Shown piece after piece: positions 32,538-35,665 of a DNA stretch of 35,665 nucleotides. Within the stretch, counting starts at the first letter, position 1. Each line of letters starts with the position of its first letter. The translations under genes were made by a program, and so were the position numbers. Under the pieces are notes generated by a model that was not told the DNA's origin, searched no databases, and saw only the letters and a program-made list of their open reading frames with translations. Source of the DNA: Phoronis australis. Taxonomy: Eukaryota; Phoronida; Phoronidae. The stretch spans positions 576,059 to 611,723 of the forward strand of contig NMRA01000240.1 of the NCBI GenBank assembly GCA_002633005.1, given 5' to 3'.

Positions 32538-33258
32538 GTAAGTTGTCTGGTATAGTGTACCTAGTAGTTTCCTATATGCTTTCATACTGAACAGTGTCAC
32601 TCTTTGAAGTGTTGACCATGCATGAAGTTGGAGTTAGGAGGTTATGTAGAGACTATGAATATACAAAGCAGTCTGTTAATACCTGATATATAGTCTCTTG
32701 CTGTCTGTCAATCAAAAGAGCTTCTCTGTATTGACCTTGCAAAAGACATTAAAGCCCTGTGCTTTGTTGCAATGAAAGGTAAGTTAGTTTGATAAAAGCC
32801 CTTCTGAATACAATCCCTGATGAGAGAGGATTCATGAAAGACTATAAAATCCCTATCTACCTCTAGCGAGGATTTGTAGGAGTGCATTCTCTGACTGACT
32901 TGTGCCTGTTTTTTTTCTTTTGTTTTTCATCTCCCTAGTATTTTGATTGTGAATCTGCTGAGTTTATCTATAATGACCTTTGACATTTAAATTCCAGACT
33001 GAGAATGTAAGCCTCATGAGTTTTGTGTTTTGCTCTGCTCCTTGACATCTGTCTTCTGTGTTTGCTGTAAGAGAATTATGGACTTAGGTCAATATACATC
33101 TTCCAAAGCCTGTTAATTGGTTGAAAGGCTTTTTGAACTAATCTTAATATTGTAGAGAAAGTTGGTTAAAGCTTGTCAGATGACAAACTTATCCAATGAG
33201 TCTATAAATAAACCATTATATAAGTTGGGCTACATGTTTTATGAATTTCTCTCCAAAG
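32538..33258 (+). other. Intron (GCC2/GCC3 2 to 3)
   Basis: About 720 bases, phase 1. No exon, repeat array or other feature recognised. Confidence 0.6.
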
Positions 33259-33423
33259 GTGAATGTGATCTTGGTGAATTCTCCTTTGATGGTTTCCTGC
33301 CTTGTAACAAGTGTCCTCGGGGTTATTACCAGTCAACTGTTGGCCAATCACAGTGTATCGAATGCTCGTTGAAGAATCAGACAACACTGAAAGTTGGCAT
33401 GACCTCTCAGGACAACTGCACAG
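33259..33423 (+). CDS. Exon: GCC2/GCC3 module 3
   Basis: Symmetric phase-1 exon, 55 codons. ECDLGEFSFDGFLPCNKCPR then GYYQSTVGQSQCIECSLKNQ and DNCT. The acceptor is purine-rich just before the AG (ctccaaag), but frame and motif support it. Confidence 0.94.
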
Positions 33424-33998
33424 GTAGGCCTGTTATTATGGAAGGTTCATTCTGTAGCTACCAAAACAGTCTTGCTTATTCTTGTTTTACTACAGCCTTT
33501 TGAGTTTGATTACCAGGTGATACCCTATATGGTCAGATTCAGAGGAAGTTTTATATGTTAGATCACGTTGTTTAATGTCTTTGTTTCCTTTTAAGGTTAA
33601 TTAAGTCAATTTTAGTGGATATGTATTGAATAATTAATATGACTAAGTTGACCATTGGTTTGCTTTTAAACTCATGTGAATGATACGGTATGTATTTGTT
33701 ATTTTTGAATGTTGTGTTTTTTATTTTAATCTATTTTACCAGAATTATGCGATGAACTATGTTTCAGAGCAAAACATGCAATGGGTGTGTCAGTGATATG
33801 TTTATGATGTGTTTGTGCACAATGGGTGTGTCAGTGATATGTTTATGATGTGCTTGTGCACAATGGGTGTGTCAGTGATATGTTTATGATGTGTTTGTGC
33901 ACAATGGGTGTGTCAGTGAGATGCTTATGATGTGTTTGTGCGTGGAATGTTAGCAACATAGGTAGCTTTATTGTGGTTTGAATTTTGTTACTTTCCAG
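33424..33998 (+). other. Intron (GCC2/GCC3 3 to EGF 3)
   Basis: 575 bases, phase 1, containing a 41-bp tandem repeat close to the acceptor. Nothing else recognised. Confidence 0.65.
33781..33941. repeat. 41-bp tandem repeat, about 3.9 copies
   Basis: Units start at 33781, 33822, 33863 and 33904 and begin atgggtgtgtcagtgatatg. The array ends about 57 bases before the EGF 3 exon. The unit is unrelated to the 41-bp repeat at 30264. Confidence 0.94.
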
Positions 33999-34073
33999 AT
34001 GTGTGTTCTTTGAGCTGTGGAAATGGTACATGCCACATCTTGAACCATGTCCCTGTCTGTATCTGTAGTGAAG
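33999..34073 (+). CDS. Exon: EGF domain 3, first five cysteines
   Basis: Short symmetric phase-1 exon, 25 codons: DVCSLSCGNGTCHILNHVPV then CICSE. It provides cysteines 1-5 of an EGF module; the sixth is on the next exon (GYTGSQC). The intron therefore lies inside the module rather than at its border. Confidence 0.9.
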
Positions 34074-35108
34074 GTGAGTCAAAATTTGACATGCATTTTA
34101 CATGTTTGGGTCATTCAAGTATTTTGGCTATTACTATGTCAGCTTTGTCATCTTAGTGTTTGTAGTACAATTCACACATCCTGACTTTAAAAGACATTGT
34201 GTGTTTGAATTAGTTTTCAAAAATAGGGCAACTTCAGATGCTCTTCTAAGCTAGTTTTGCCCAAAATGCATAATTGGTTCTGTTTTTTTTTTTGAAAATC
34301 GAGTTGGTGTTGCAGTATATTTTTGTTGTTCCCTTTTTCAAGAGAGAAAGTCCACCCAAGACAAGCAAAAATGATGTGAAGTTTGTTTTTTCTCATTGCT
34401 TTTACTCATCGCCTCCCTATCCTCCAAACTTCTTGAAGAATCATGATTAAAGGTGGCAGTTGAGGAGACTATTTCTTATTTGCTTTGCACCCTATAGAAG
34501 CTATTTTAAGTTAACTCCATTTAGGGGACAGTTTTGAAATACTCATCTCTTGTATTTGCACACACTAGGTGCATATCAATGCTGCACACACTAGGTGCAT
34601 ATCAATGCTGCACACACTAGGTGCATATCAATGCTGCACACAGTAGGTGCATATCAATGCTGCACACACTAGGTGCATATCAATGCTGCACACACTAGGT
34701 GCATATCAATGCTGCACGCACTAGGTGCATATCAATGCTGCACACACTAGGTGCATATCAATGCTGCACACACTAGGTGCATATCAATGCTGCACACTGG
34801 TTTTATTGTTTCAACTGGCACACTATTGGTAAGAATTAATCAGGCAGGGTGCATTGAGTTCCACTGATGTCACAGTTTTGTGTTGCTTTCTGAATTTATT
34901 ACATTTGTGTGCATTTAATGACTTCCGACTTTAAGAGGGGATCCTGCCAAATTATTTGGACCCTTGCTTTCTAAGTGAACCTTTCATTTTGAGAGAAAAC
35001 ATAATGCTTAATCATTTCCATTTTCCACTGAAATGTTGGTTCCTGTAGTCTTATTTGTAAATGAAATATATATAACTGTCCTTTCAACTTAATTTCCTGT
35101 ACTTTCAG
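34074..35108 (+). other. Intron inside EGF 3
   Basis: About 1 kb, phase 1, containing a 26-bp tandem repeat. No other feature recognised. Confidence 0.65.
34559..34792. repeat. 26-bp tandem repeat, nine copies
   Basis: The unit cacacactaggtgcatatca plus atgctg repeats nine times from 34559 with two single-base variants, then stops at 34792. Confidence 0.97.
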
Positions 35109-35225
35109 GTTACACTGGCTCTCAATGTGACAAAATGATTGACTTCTGCGAGTCTTCCCCATGCTACCACAATGGAACCTGCACACCCCTACTGAATGGT
35201 TTCAACTGTACATGTCTACCTGGAG
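35109..35225 (+). CDS. Exon: EGF 3 end and EGF 4 start
   Basis: Symmetric phase-1 exon, 39 codons. GYTGSQC closes EGF 3, then [14 protein letters not shown] and GFNCTCLPG start EGF 4. The last cysteine of EGF 4 is on the next exon, so the off-border exon pattern continues. Confidence 0.92.
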
Positions 35226-35608
35226 GTAAAACAGACTTCCCATGCATTGTTGGAAAGTTATTTTACATAATGGTTGACCATATATACACAGTATAAGACT
35301 TTGTGGTATGATATGTAGCAGTAGCAAGACTTGAAAGCTAGGAGACTGTGACAACCCATTTGCACGTTTATTATTGATGATGTTTTTTAAGGAAAAAGTG
35401 CTTACTCAATGACTACTGATAATTTGTTTAAGTGTCCAAGAGGTGAGAATTAGTGTTGCTTATAAACAAGGACTTTTTACATCCTTTGAAATTTACATCA
35501 TTGCTTCACGTCTAACAATACCTAGTGACAAATTTACATTCATTGCTGATGTCTAACAGTACCTAGTGGCAGTACTGAAAAGCATGCATTTTTCTTTTAC
35601 TTTTTTAG
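35226..35608 (+). other. Intron inside EGF 4
   Basis: About 380 bases, phase 1. A 40-base stretch is loosely duplicated near 35492-35570 (tctaacaatacctagtgaca / tctaacagtacctagtggca). Nothing else recognised. Confidence 0.6.
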
Positions 35609-35665
35609 CTTCTGGTGACCGATGCGAGAATGATGAAAACAACTGTGTGAATCACACTTGTATGA
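35609..35665 (+). CDS. Exon (partial): EGF 4 end and EGF 5 start
   Basis: Acceptor AG at 35607-35608. SGDRC closes EGF 4, then NNCVNHTCM begins a further EGF. The exon runs off the window, so the gene continues to the right. Confidence 0.88.

Larger units (their letters stand above)
7363..35665 (+). other. Gene span: SVEP1/polydom-like modular extracellular protein (5' and 3' incomplete)
   Basis: Twenty-eight exons with GT/AG borders join in a single frame to about 1,677 residues, counting only one of the two duplicated CUB half-exons. Module borders fall at phase-1 introns, while three introns inside CUB domains and one inside the unrecognised region are phase 0. Order: CUB, PAN, CUB, CUB, CCP x4, cbEGF x2, CCP x4, HYR x2, CCP, unrecognised region, GCC2/GCC3 x3, EGF x2, partial EGF. 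The many cysteines and Asn-X-Ser/Thr sites, and the lack of any membrane segment, indicate a secreted or extracellular protein. The CCP-HYR-HYR-CCP-GCC2-EGF run matches the core of SVEP1/polydom, which acts in matrix and cell adhesion; that role is inferred here. No signal peptide, vWA or pentraxin domain is visible; they could lie outside the window. Strict orthology to SVEP1 is not shown. Confidence 0.85.

Overview
This window is metazoan nuclear DNA, most likely from a non-vertebrate animal. It shows AT-rich introns with GT/AG splice sites, modules flanked by phase-1 introns, a non-LTR retrotransposon and many tandem repeats. I cannot name the species. No bacterial or organellar gene organisation is visible, and none of the short open frames outside the gene and the retrotransposon looks like a real protein.

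The main content is the middle of one large plus-strand gene running from about 7363 past the right edge. I reconstruct 28 consecutive exons plus one duplicate exon. They join in one frame to about 1,677 residues. Domain order: CUB, PAN/apple-like, CUB, CUB, four sushi/CCP, two calcium-binding EGF, four more CCP (two atypical), two HYR, one six-cysteine CCP, an unrecognised region of about 160 residues on two exons, three GCC2/GCC3 (ephrin-receptor-like) modules, two EGF and the start of a third. The run CCP-HYR-HYR-CCP-(spacer)-GCC2/GCC3-EGF resembles the core of SVEP1/polydom, a secreted matrix and adhesion protein. The CUB/PAN block in front is not part of the vertebrate SVEP1 plan as I know it. 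The first visible exon begins in phase 1 behind an acceptor, so the start codon and signal peptide lie further 5' and were not found.

Layout: 1-1965 unassigned; 1966-5832 an almost perfect 44-bp satellite of about 88 copies; 5833-7362 unassigned DNA with short tandem repeats; 7363-7835 first CUB; 7836-12283 a large intron holding an antisense, 5'-truncated LINE with reverse transcriptase and restriction-like endonuclease (8521-10944); 12284-18009 PAN and two further CUB domains, including a tandemly duplicated CUB half-exon next to an ambiguous base; 18200-35665 the sushi/EGF/HYR/GCC2 modules.

Two features stand out. Nearly every large intron has its own minisatellite with an unrelated unit. 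Several exon ends have been tandemly copied into the following intron: a 33-bp array that reiterates the splice donor (15281 onward), a 119-bp-offset copy of a HYR exon end with its donor (26043), a decayed copy of a GCC2 exon (31817), and the whole CUB half-exon (17211 and 17812). At least the last may be two alleles joined in the assembly.
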